Assembly (NCBI GenBank): GCA_964498395.1
Contig: CAZCHE010000004.1
Coordinates: 1 to 64,000 of the forward strand
Direction: 5' to 3'
Source: Parapedobacter sp964498395
GTDB lineage: Bacteria > Bacteroidota > Bacteroidia > Sphingobacteriales > Sphingobacteriaceae
DNA: 64,000 nucleotides
Part shown: positions 21,893 to 29,747 of the stretch, piece by piece
How positions within the stretch are numbered: position 1 is the stretch's first letter
How the letters are laid out: the number at the start of each line of letters is the position of its first letter
Made by a program: the position numbers and the translations under genes
Notes under the pieces: generated by a model
Databases searched by the model: none
Seen by the model: only the letters and a program-made list of their open reading frames with translations
Told to the model about the DNA's origin: nothing

Positions 21893-22352
21893 ATGATTTG
21901 ATGAGCCGCTGGTCGAATGAAAAGGGCACCTGTTGCACTAATTTCACATGACGAGCATCAGCATGGTTTGGATTCATCAGAAAGTTGTAAGATTCTTCAA
22001 CAATGGCCGATGGCACTTTCATGAAGAGGTATTTGCCTTGCTTGATGAAATCATTTCCAATGGCTTTTAGTTCGTGGGCGCTGTACATTTTGTTCCAGCC
22101 CTTTGGCAAGAGGTACTCGTCTAGGGTGAGTATGCTGTCTGCCGGTGCTTCGAAGACTCCGGTGCAATAGGCCCGTTCCAGTTGGTCTGGGCGTAAGTGC
22201 ACAAGTACTTCCAACACGGCTAGGGGGCGTGAAGAAGCAAAATACACCATGGATGTTCCTTTTTCGTTCCACCGGGCACCATATAAACGGGCGCCATGGC
22301 CGCTTAAATCAGTGATATATTCGCACGCTGAGATACGGTGCAAGTGCATCAT
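21891..22352 (-). CDS. RES-domain toxin of a RES/Xre toxin-antitoxin pair
   Basis: A 153-residue RES family protein. Known RES toxins act on NAD+ or ADP-ribosylate phosphoribosyl pyrophosphate synthetase through conserved Arg, Glu and Ser residues. The N-terminal LHRISACEY, the RLYGARWNEKG glycine-rich turn and VYFASSRPLAVLEVLVHL are the recognisable family segments. Translation starts at ATG 22352, which overlaps the antitoxin stop by 4 bases (ATGA), so expression is coupled. The enzyme activity here is inferred from the family only. Confidence 0.9.
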   Translation of the reverse strand: MMHLHRISACEYITDLSGHGARLYGARWNEKGTSMVYFASSRPLAVLEVLVHLRPDQLERAYCTGVFEAPADSILTLDEYLLPKGWNKMYSAHELKAIGNDFIKQGKYLFMKVPSAIVEESYNFLMNPNHADARHVKLVQQVPFSFDQRLIKS

Positions 22353-22870
22353 ACAAAAATGCCGTGTTCGATACGTCCGATTTCATCCCAAACTAATCCA
22401 TAGCCGATGGCGGTATCCAGTAATTGGAAAGGGGTTTCATTATTGAATGCGTAGCTAGGAGTCTTCATCCAAGAATTAAAGGCTTCCATGGTGCCGAATA
22501 CTTGTACTCCACGTTCATAAAGACGGGCTAATTCTACGGCACGTGATGTATATTCGGGCCGTACGACATCATGATCTGAGTAGCGCTGAAGTGTACGCTC
22601 GGAAATGTGCATCACGGAAGCGAACTCTTGGATGGTGAGTGAAATGCGCTTGGCTAATGCCAATAGCGTGCTTTTGGATAGGCCAGCGCGGGATAAGCTG
22701 AGCCAATCATAGTCTGATGATGGGGGCGTACGCAAGCCGAAAACGGTATGCAAACCGTAGGAAGGTAAATTACTGGCTACGTAAGCCACACCGGAATCCT
22801 CTGCTACTGAATCAGATGCGTCAGTGGGTACTGGATATTTTTGTTTTTTCTTTTTCATACCAACAGACAT
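22349..22870 (-). CDS. Xre/MbcA/ParS-type antitoxin (DUF2384)
   Basis: A 173-residue antitoxin that should bind RES and repress its own promoter. It has a central helix-turn-helix region (LSKSTLLALAKRISLTIQEFASVMHISERTLQRY) and the C-terminal DUF2384 segment (RAVELARLYERGVQVFGTMEAFNSWMKTPSYAF). The first ATG (22870) is only 6 bases from the -7 element. The in-frame ATG at 22858 (MKKKKQKYP) is an alternative that leaves a normal short leader. The pair lies downstream of the tyrS terminator and has its own promoter. Confidence 0.9.
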   Translation of the reverse strand: MSVGMKKKKQKYPVPTDASDSVAEDSGVAYVASNLPSYGLHTVFGLRTPPSSDYDWLSLSRAGLSKSTLLALAKRISLTIQEFASVMHISERTLQRYSDHDVVRPEYTSRAVELARLYERGVQVFGTMEAFNSWMKTPSYAFNNETPFQLLDTAIGYGLVWDEIGRIEHGIFV

Positions 22871-22872
22871 TT

Positions 22873-22899
22873 ACCACAAATTTATACATTTTGTCTGGT
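22873..22899. promoter_or_regulatory. Imperfect inverted repeat over the Xre/RES promoter, candidate operator
   Basis: ACCACAAAT (22873-22881) and ATTTTGTCTGGT (22888-22899) form an imperfect palindrome (ACCA.ACAAA arms). It covers the -7 element and part of the spacer. This is where an autorepressing antitoxin would be expected to bind. Confidence 0.5.
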
Positions 22900-22908
22900 A
22901 TTTACAAA
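22877..22908 (-). promoter_or_regulatory. Complete promoter for the Xre/RES pair
   Basis: On the minus strand, TTTG (22905-22908), a 20-base spacer and TAAATTTG (22877-22884) match the Bacteroidota consensus exactly. The -33 TTTG directly follows the T-run of the tyrS terminator. Confidence 0.8.
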
Positions 22909-22909
22909 C

Positions 22910-22947
22910 AAAAAAAGTGAAATAACGCTCGTTACTTCACTTTTTTT
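22910..22947 (-). terminator. Terminator after tyrS (symmetrical, probably bidirectional)
   Basis: GTGAA-A-TAAC pairs with GTTA-C-TTCAC around GCTC. It is flanked by seven A on one side and seven T on the other, so it works in either direction. It separates tyrS from the toxin-antitoxin pair. Confidence 0.85.
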
Positions 22948-22973
22948 GTTTGCAATTGGGTGTTGGTTTACTG

Positions 22974-24263
22974 CTACTCGGCGATTAGCAGGAAGTAATT
23001 CTTTTTCCCGCGTTGTACGATCAGGTATCGCTCATTGATCAAATTGCTTACATTGAAATGCTGGTCGATATCCGTAATTTTGGTTCTATTAATGGAGACA
23101 CCGCCACCTTGAACCATTTTACGTGCTTCTCCTTTGGAAGGGAATACGGTCGTAGAAGTGGCTAACAAATCCAGTACATGGATGCCCGATGATAATTGAT
23201 CTTTGGAAATGGTAAACTGGGGCACGCCATCAAATATATCCAATATGGCTGCGTGTTCCATGTGGCTCAAAAAATCCAGCGAGCCGTTGCCGAATAAAAA
23301 CTCGGAAGTCTTTATTGCCGTTTCATAATCTGCTTCGGAATGTGTGCGAATGGTGATGTCTTTTGCCAGTGCCTTTTGCACGATGCGTAAATGAGGGGCT
23401 GCATCATGTTCGGCGATAATGGCTTCGATTTCTTCTTTGGATTTCAAGGTGAAGATCTTGATCCAATTCTTGGCATCGTCATCACTGGCATTGAGCCAAA
23501 ATTGGTAATACTTATACGGAGAGGTTTTCTTCGCATCCAGCCAAACCGCTCCGCTCTCCGTTTTTCCGAATTTATTGCCATCCGCTTTTTTGATCAGTTG
23601 GGTCGTAAACCCGTAAGCTGTACCGCCATCCTGCCTGCGGATAAACTCGGTACCCGTAACAATGTTGCCCCATTGGTCCGACCCACCCATTTGCAGTTGG
23701 CAGTCGTGGTTCTTCCAAAGGTGGTAAAAATCGTATCCTTGAATAAGTTGGTAGGAAAACTCCGTAAAAGAGAGCCCATTTTCCCCTTCCAGACGGCTTT
23801 TGACCGAATCTTTGGCCATCATGTAGTTGACCGTGATCAACTTTCCGACATCGCGGATGAAGTCGAGGAACTTGAAATCCTTAAACCAATCATAGTTATT
23901 TACCATCTTTGCAGGATTGGCGCCTTCGCCAAAATCCAAAAACTTGCGCAATTGTTTTTCCAGACAATTGACGTTATACCGCAATGTTTCTTCATCAAGC
24001 AGATTCCGTTCGGCGGATTTAAAAGAAGGGTCGCCAATCATGCCCGTGGCCCCGCCCACTAACGCGATGGGTTTGTGACCCGCACGTTGGAAGTGGATCA
24101 ATGTCATGATTTGCGTCAGGTGCCCCACGTGTAAGGAATCGCCCGTAGGATCAAAGCCAATGTAACCGGCGGTAGGCCCCGTGCTCAATAATTCTTCCGT
24201 ACCCGGAATGATATCCTGCAGCATGCCTCGCCAACGTAACTCGTCAACAAAATTCATCTTCAC
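22974..24263 (-). CDS. tyrS: Tyrosyl-tRNA synthetase
   Basis: A class I synthetase that charges tRNA-Tyr; 429 residues. The HIGH-type motif is HVGH (45-48, in GDSLHVGHLT). The KMSKS-type motif is KFGKT (about 231-235, in GNKFGKTESG). The tyrosine-pocket segment FTEFSYQLIQGYDFYHLW and the C-terminal S4 domain (MVQGGGVSINRTKITDI) are intact. It is monocistronic, with promoter TATCTTTG 34 bases upstream and its own terminator. Confidence 0.97.
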   Translation of the reverse strand: MKMNFVDELRWRGMLQDIIPGTEELLSTGPTAGYIGFDPTGDSLHVGHLTQIMTLIHFQRAGHKPIALVGGATGMIGDPSFKSAERNLLDEETLRYNVNCLEKQLRKFLDFGEGANPAKMVNNYDWFKDFKFLDFIRDVGKLITVNYMMAKDSVKSRLEGENGLSFTEFSYQLIQGYDFYHLWKNHDCQLQMGGSDQWGNIVTGTEFIRRQDGGTAYGFTTQLIKKADGNKFGKTESGAVWLDAKKTSPYKYYQFWLNASDDDAKNWIKIFTLKSKEEIEAIIAEHDAAPHLRIVQKALAKDITIRTHSEADYETAIKTSEFLFGNGSLDFLSHMEHAAILDIFDGVPQFTISKDQLSSGIHVLDLLATSTTVFPSKGEARKMVQGGGVSINRTKITDIDQHFNVSNLINERYLIVQRGKKNYFLLIAE

Positions 24264-24297
24264 TTAACTATTAGAATCGAATGATTAAATATGGGGG

Positions 24298-24305
24298 CAA
24301 AGATA
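24298..24305 (-). promoter_or_regulatory. Promoter -7 element for tyrS
   Basis: The minus strand reads TATCTTTG, 34 bases before the ATG. No TTTG is present at -33. Confidence 0.65.
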
Positions 24306-24383
24306 GGAGAATATGCTGTAATTTGTCGTTGAAATTCATTATCTTGGCACAATAAGTGTTCAGTAAACTGCAAAGTAGACCGG

Positions 24384-25058
24384 ATGAACTTCCTTTCACA
24401 TTATTATTTCGAGCGGTATAGTCACAACCCGGAGTTAGTGTTGGGAAGTGTATTGCCTGACTTGATAAAGAATGCAAACAAGGATGTTAATGTCTTCCCG
24501 CAGCGGGTGGAAGACCGGTTCCTCAACCACCCTAAGCTGAGCAGCATCTATGAGGGGTGGTTGAGACATGTGGAAACCGATCGCTACTTTCACAATGCCC
24601 CCTTTTTTTATGATCATACGCATGCGTTGAAAGCCTTACTCGCCCCGTCGGTTGAAGGTACGGCAATACGACCTTCTTTTTTGTCACACATCGCACTTGA
24701 ATTATTGTTGGATCACCTGCTTCTCCGCCACAATTGGGTGCACGAATCTGATTTCTATGAGTACTTAGCTGGGGTCGACCGGGATACGGTCGATAAATTC
24801 CTGAGATTGTGCGGAATCGGGGAAACAGGATTCTTTTTTAATTATTTCAATAGCTTCATGCGTGCGCAATATATAGGGAGCTATCGGGAATTTGATCAAA
24901 TCACTTTTGCGATGATTAACATTTGCCGTCGATTGTGGGATGTTAACCTTACAGCCGAGCAAAAGGCGCAGATTACGCAACATATTGCCGAATATGCGGC
25001 GGTGTTGGATTCGGATTTCAACCTTATATTTGAAGAAATACACGCCCAGCTTGCCTAA
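24384..25058 (+). CDS. Acyl carrier protein phosphodiesterase-like protein (AcpH family)
   Basis: A 224-residue protein with the AcpH/DUF479 layout: MNFLSHYYF at the N-terminus, GSVLPDLIK, a VETDRYFHN segment and SHIALELLLDHLL. AcpH removes the 4'-phosphopantetheine arm from acyl carrier protein using a metal-dependent HD-like site; the histidines and aspartates above are candidate ligands. The family match is clear in order but distant, and the enzyme activity is unproven in this branch. It is divergent from tyrS. TATCTTGG at 24340-24347 is a one-mismatch promoter candidate. Confidence 0.75.
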   Translation: MNFLSHYYFERYSHNPELVLGSVLPDLIKNANKDVNVFPQRVEDRFLNHPKLSSIYEGWLRHVETDRYFHNAPFFYDHTHALKALLAPSVEGTAIRPSFLSHIALELLLDHLLLRHNWVHESDFYEYLAGVDRDTVDKFLRLCGIGETGFFFNYFNSFMRAQYIGSYREFDQITFAMINICRRLWDVNLTAEQKAQITQHIAEYAAVLDSDFNLIFEEIHAQLA

Positions 25059-25119
25059 CCCCTTGTCTATCCACCGAAAATAATCTTTTCGAGGAACCCA
25101 CTACGTGAAAATATTTTTA

Positions 25120-25127
25120 TAAGTTTG
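25120..25127 (+). promoter_or_regulatory. Promoter -7 element for the amino acid permease
   Basis: TAAGTTTG, 34 bases before the ATG at 25162, fits TAnnTTTG. The region upstream has no TTTG at -33. Confidence 0.6.
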
Positions 25128-25161
25128 GCCGGTTGATTATCGACCAAAGAGTTACCCGCGT

Positions 25162-26865
25162 ATGGCAAATAGACTTTTCCGCAAGAAAACGGTAGAACAG
25201 ATTTTGAGTTCGTCGCAATCGGCCAAGGCCGGTGGCCTGGCGAGGGTATTGGGAGTGCGTGATTTGGTATCATTGGGGATAGCGGCCATTGTGGGTGCCG
25301 GTATCTTCAGCACCATCGGTCTGGCCAGTTTTAATGGGGGGCCTGCGGTATCGCTATTATTCGTTTTTGTAGCTGTTGCCTGTGTGTTTACAGCCCTATC
25401 TTATGCCCAGTTCGCGAGCACCGTTCCGGTATCGGGGAGTGCCTATACCTACGCGTATGTAGCCTTTGGGGAATTGTTTGCCTGGATTATTGGTTGGGCG
25501 CTTATTCTGGAATATGCGGTATCTAACATGGTGGTAGCCATTTCCTGGTCCCAGTATTTTGTGAGCATGCTATCGGGTTTTGGGATTAACCTGCCGGGCT
25601 GGCTCACCATGGCTCCTGCCTATGCTTCCGAAGCCTATGCCAAATTGCAGGCTTCCGGGGTGGAGTCGCTCTCACGGGTAGAGCAAACTGCCGCCATGGC
25701 CTATCAGCAGGCGCCGAGATTGGGAGATATTCCCATCATCTTCGATTTACCGGCTGGATTGATTACGGCATTGGTTACGTGGTTGGTTTATGTGGGCATC
25801 AAGGAATCGCGTACGGCCAGTAACATCATGGTGGTCGTCAAAATAGGGGTTATCCTATTGGTGATCTTCGGCGGTGCTTTTTTTGTCAAACCTGAAAACT
25901 GGACACCCTTCGCCCCCAACGGCATCAAGGGGGTATTAAGTGGTGTGGCGGCCGTATTTTTCGCGTTCATCGGATTTGATTCCATTTCGACCACTGCAGA
26001 GGAATGTAAAAACCCCCAACGGGATTTACCCAGGGCGATGATTTTGTGCCTACTCATTTGTGCGGTACTGTATATCTTGATCACGCTGGTGCTAACGGGT
26101 ATGGTGAATTATACCGACCTGAATGTAAAGGACCCACTGGCCTATGTGTTCGAGTATGTGGGGGTTGACTATATGGCCGGCATTGTTTCCGTTACTTCGG
26201 TAGTAGCGATCACCAGTGCATTGTTGGTATTCCAACTGGCACAGCCCCGTATCTGGATGACCATGAGCCGTGATGGCCTATTGTGGAAGAAATTTGCTAA
26301 AATACACCCGAAATACAAAACACCGTCGTTTGCAACCATGGTCACCGGCTTCATGGTAGCCATTCCGGCATTGTTTTTTAAGATGGATTTTTTTGTTGAC
26401 TTGACCAGTGTGGGCACATTTTTCGCGTTCATACTGGTGTGTGCCGGGGTGTTGTACATGGATTATTCAGGGATTTCAAAGCAATCGAAGTTCCGGGTAC
26501 CTTATGTCAATGGGCGATACCTGATTACGGCGGGTTTACTCATTGCTATTTTCTGCGTATACCGGTTTGGCCAAGATACATTGGCCGAATGGCGCCAACT
26601 ATCCCTATTGGAAATACTCGAACATAAATTGCTTATCCTTTTCTTTTGGCTTGTCTGGGTGGTATTGTGTGTGATGGGGTATATCTACCGGTTCTCCCTA
26701 TTGCCTGTGGCGGGTATCTTGGTAAACCTGTACCTGATGTCGCAGCTCGGCGCGAGCAATTGGTTTATCTTCTTGGTCTGGTTGGCGATCGGACTGGTGG
26801 TTTATTTCGGTTATGGTTACCGGCATTCAAAATTGAATAGACCGGCGAACTCCGTGAATGAGTAG
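25162..26865 (+). CDS. APC-family amino acid permease
   Basis: An inner-membrane amino acid transporter, 567 residues with 12 or more hydrophobic helices. The first helix carries the APC substrate-binding signature GIAAIVGAGIFSTIG (about 38-52), and helix 6 has FFAFIGFDSISTTAEE. The length and the LARVLGVRDL start fit the cationic-amino-acid/YfnA-like branch. A roughly 60-residue extracytoplasmic loop lies between helices 3 and 4 (about 145-205). The substrate cannot be fixed from sequence. It is a single gene with its own promoter. Confidence 0.9.
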   Translation: MANRLFRKKTVEQILSSSQSAKAGGLARVLGVRDLVSLGIAAIVGAGIFSTIGLASFNGGPAVSLLFVFVAVACVFTALSYAQFASTVPVSGSAYTYAYVAFGELFAWIIGWALILEYAVSNMVVAISWSQYFVSMLSGFGINLPGWLTMAPAYASEAYAKLQASGVESLSRVEQTAAMAYQQAPRLGDIPIIFDLPAGLITALVTWLVYVGIKESRTASNIMVVVKIGVILLVIFGGAFFVKPENWTPFAPNGIKGVLSGVAAVFFAFIGFDSISTTAEECKNPQRDLPRAMILCLLICAVLYILITLVLTGMVNYTDLNVKDPLAYVFEYVGVDYMAGIVSVTSVVAITSALLVFQLAQPRIWMTMSRDGLLWKKFAKIHPKYKTPSFATMVTGFMVAIPALFFKMDFFVDLTSVGTFFAFILVCAGVLYMDYSGISKQSKFRVPYVNGRYLITAGLLIAIFCVYRFGQDTLAEWRQLSLLEILEHKLLILFFWLVWVVLCVMGYIYRFSLLPVAGILVNLYLMSQLGASNWFIFLVWLAIGLVVYFGYGYRHSKLNRPANSVNE

Positions 26866-27013
26866 CCTCTTTTCGGCCACCAAATTGGGTATTCCTGAAC
26901 GATTTCGGGCGATTTTCCTATGATATCTGCTGCGTAACGCTCGAACCTGTTAAAAATTGTTAAAAAAAACGATTTTTTATCGCGGAGGCTATACGGTATA
27001 TTCCATTTTTTAC

Positions 27014-27021
27014 TACATTTG
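27014..27021 (+). promoter_or_regulatory. Promoter -7 element for the sorting-domain protein
   Basis: TACATTTG, 68 bases before the ATG at 27090. The 224-base gap after the permease otherwise contains only AT-rich sequence (26945-27013) and no recognisable gene. Confidence 0.6.
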
Positions 27022-27089
27022 TAGGAGAAGGAGTGGAGGAAAAACAGATAATTAAACCTCTTAGACAGCCTTAGTCAAACCGATACTGT

Positions 27090-27581
27090 ATGAGGAAGCT
27101 TTTACGCAATACTGTACTGACCCTAAGTGCCATCACGCTGATTGTGAGTGTGAGTGTGGCATCGGTGTCGACGACAGTGGTTGCGACTGACAGCAGCAGT
27201 GTGGTTAACAAGAGTACAACCAGAGCGACCACGGCGGAGAAGGGCAATGCACAACGATCTTTCTTTTCAACGTTCAGGAATTTCCTGCCATTCCGCAGCA
27301 ACAATGTGGAGAATGAGAAGCTGTTAAGCAACGTGAAGATTTTCCCGAACCCCGTAGCTGAACACATCAACCTTTCTTTTAGGTTAGGTAAGCAGAGTTC
27401 GGTTTCCATTAAAGTGATGGATGCATTGGGGAATGAAGTGATGACACTGTTGAATCAAGAGTTGGAGGCGGGTGCCCAAAACCATGCCTTTGAAACCAAC
27501 AACAAATTGACCAATGGATTCTATTTTATCCGGGTCTCTGCTGGAACGGAAACCGTAGTGAAACGGATTTCTGTACTATAA
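27090..27581 (+). CDS. Small secreted protein with type IX secretion sorting domain
   Basis: A 163-residue protein made of a signal peptide (about 1-30), a Ser/Thr/Val-rich linker (about 31-75) and a C-terminal type A sorting domain (about 82-163). The domain shows the expected landmarks: VKIFPNPVAEHINLSF, then VSIKVMDALGNEVMTLL, then LTNGFYFIRVSAGTETVVKRISVL. Such domains direct cargo through the outer membrane by the Por/type IX system and are usually attached to large enzymes or adhesins. Here there is no recognisable cargo domain. The role is unknown. Confidence 0.85.
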   Translation: MRKLLRNTVLTLSAITLIVSVSVASVSTTVVATDSSSVVNKSTTRATTAEKGNAQRSFFSTFRNFLPFRSNNVENEKLLSNVKIFPNPVAEHINLSFRLGKQSSVSIKVMDALGNEVMTLLNQELEAGAQNHAFETNNKLTNGFYFIRVSAGTETVVKRISVL

Positions 27582-27646
27582 TAGATTATTTACGGCTACC
27601 CCTCGCGTTCCGCTACTTTCAGTAAGCCTTTTTTTCTAATCGCCCT

Positions 27647-29647
27647 TTATTCAGGATTTATCCAACGACCGTCTTGGCGAATGATTTCAATGAGTTCATC
27701 AAGCGCATTGGCCGAACTGACATTGCGTTTCACTACCTCTTTCCCTCGGTATAGGGTGATTTTGTCCGGTCCGGCACCGACATATCCATAGTCCGCGTCA
27801 GCCATTTCGCCTGGCCCGTTTACGATACATCCCATGATTCCGATTTTAAGCCCTTTTAAGTGGTTCGTACGGCTACGGATCATTTGGGTGGTCTCCTGTA
27901 AGTCGAATAGGGTACGCCCGCAACTCGGGCAGGAGATGTATTCTGTTTTGGAGATCCGCGATCGTGTGGCTTGTAAGATCGCGAAAGAGGCAGATACTAG
28001 TTTGTCAGTAGGCGTAGCCGGGGAATCGATCCAAATGCCACTGCCCATGCCATCGACCAGCAAAGCCCCCATATCCGTGGCGGCATATAATTGGAATTTG
28101 GAAATGGGTTCCTCCGGATCCATCAAATCTCCTGCAGGGCCAGCGAAATCAGCTTCGGCATATCGGCGCCTGATAATAACAGGGTTATCGATACCCAGTT
28201 CGGATAGTGTCGAGAAAAACAAGCGTTGGTCGGCCATGCCGTGGGATTCTTCGGTCTCCACCACGAAGACGATGCGTTTATCCAGCGGAAGGGCTTCAAA
28301 ATGGGCTGTGTCTAGATCTGCGTAGCGTATCCGCACCAGATTCAGGTGAGGGTCTCGCATATCCGCATCCAGAAATTCCCGTAACGTATAAACCGGATGG
28401 ATATTGGCTTTATCTTGGATGCCCACCCACGTGCGGTAGTTATACAGCTGTTTGAGATTGGACGGCATGTTAAACGAAGGCAGCTCATCCGCCAAGTATA
28501 CGAAATCGACGGATTGCTCTCCGATATGGTATTTGTCGAGCAAGATGTCGTATCGATATCCCACATCGGTTAGGATAGCAGGGTCTTTGAGGTTCTTTGC
28601 AGAGATATCCGCTACTACCCGCGGCACCAACGATCCGCCAATAAACGCATTTACTTCTGCGGTGTGGTAGGGTTGTATGGTTGGTTGCGGTGTCGGCGAA
28701 GCAATATGCAAAGATGCGGTGTGCAGATGTTCTTGTTGGCGTTTGCTGTATCGGTTTGCTAATGCGATGGCCACGGGTGCTTCTAATTCCGGTTCTTCCG
28801 TCAGCGATACCCGTATGGTATCACCGAGGCCGTCTTCAAGCAAGGTACCTATTCCCACCGCAGATTTGATACGTCCATCTTCTCCATCCCCAGCCTCCGT
28901 TACACCAAGGTGCAGCGGGTAGTTCATCCCTTCAGCCACCATCTGTTCCACCAGTAAGCGGTAAGCGCGGACCATGACCTGTGGATTGCTGGATTTCATC
29001 GAGATCACCAGGTTATAATACTGAAGGTCTTCGCAGATACGGATAAACTCCATGGCAGATTCCACCATACCCTCCGGTGTATCGCCGTAATGGCTCATGA
29101 TACGGTCGGAAAGCGAGCCATGGTTGGTGCCGATGCGCATGGCCGTGCCGTATTCCTTGCATATTTTCACCAAGGGGGCAAATTTGGTGTATATGCGGTC
29201 GAGTTCCGCTTGGTAGCTTGCCTCGGTGTAATTCAGTTGGTCAAATTTCTTCTTGTCAGCGTAATTGCCGGGGTTGATGCGTACCTTTTCGACGATACGG
29301 GCAGCGACTTCGGCGGCGTTGGGTGTAAAGTGGATATCGGCCACCAATGGCACATCATACCCCCGTTTACGTAGTTCTTTTTTGATTTCGGCCAGGTTAT
29401 TGGCCTCTTTGATGCTCGGGGCGGTGATCCGCACGTACTCACAGCCAGCATCCACCATGCGGATGGTTTGTTCCACAGAACCCAAGGTATCCATGGTATC
29501 CACGGTGGTCATGCTTTGGATACGGATGGGATTATTGCCTCCCATGGGGATATCTCCAATGGTCACTTCACGGGTAAGCCACCGTGAATAAGTGGTCAGG
29601 GAATTGCAATAGCCACCGGGTAGCTTATTTCCAGTTTTGATATCCAT
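27647..29647 (-). CDS. ispG: 4-hydroxy-3-methylbut-2-enyl diphosphate synthase, long form
   Basis: This enzyme converts MEcPP to HMBPP in the non-mevalonate isoprenoid pathway. The 666 residues are far more than the roughly 370 of E. coli IspG. A central insertion (about 310-520) separates the N-terminal TIM barrel (REVTIGDIPMGG, IRIQSMTTVDT) from the C-terminal iron-sulfur domain. The same long form is known in Bacteroidetes, Chlamydiae and plants. The cluster cysteines are in CPSCGRTLFD and MGCIVNGPGE. Promoter TAACTTTG lies 13 bases upstream. Confidence 0.96.
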   Translation of the reverse strand: MDIKTGNKLPGGYCNSLTTYSRWLTREVTIGDIPMGGNNPIRIQSMTTVDTMDTLGSVEQTIRMVDAGCEYVRITAPSIKEANNLAEIKKELRKRGYDVPLVADIHFTPNAAEVAARIVEKVRINPGNYADKKKFDQLNYTEASYQAELDRIYTKFAPLVKICKEYGTAMRIGTNHGSLSDRIMSHYGDTPEGMVESAMEFIRICEDLQYYNLVISMKSSNPQVMVRAYRLLVEQMVAEGMNYPLHLGVTEAGDGEDGRIKSAVGIGTLLEDGLGDTIRVSLTEEPELEAPVAIALANRYSKRQQEHLHTASLHIASPTPQPTIQPYHTAEVNAFIGGSLVPRVVADISAKNLKDPAILTDVGYRYDILLDKYHIGEQSVDFVYLADELPSFNMPSNLKQLYNYRTWVGIQDKANIHPVYTLREFLDADMRDPHLNLVRIRYADLDTAHFEALPLDKRIVFVVETEESHGMADQRLFFSTLSELGIDNPVIIRRRYAEADFAGPAGDLMDPEEPISKFQLYAATDMGALLVDGMGSGIWIDSPATPTDKLVSASFAILQATRSRISKTEYISCPSCGRTLFDLQETTQMIRSRTNHLKGLKIGIMGCIVNGPGEMADADYGYVGAGPDKITLYRGKEVVKRNVSSANALDELIEIIRQDGRWINPE

Positions 29648-29660
29648 ATCTTTGATGATG

Positions 29661-29668
29661 CAAAGTTA
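29661..29668 (-). promoter_or_regulatory. Promoter -7 element for ispG
   Basis: The minus strand reads TAACTTTG, 13 bases before the ispG ATG. It predicts a leader of under 12 bases. Confidence 0.6.
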
Positions 29669-29747
29669 GGGATAAAGATTAATATTAAAGGATAGAACGA
29701 ATAAACGCAACAACAAATAAGCGAATCCGCGCATCAGCGAATGGCAA

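Noticed and set aside
23391..24062. 223-codon plus-strand frame opposite tyrS
   Set aside because: Antisense to a well-conserved synthetase with no promoter or recognisable family; codon shadow.
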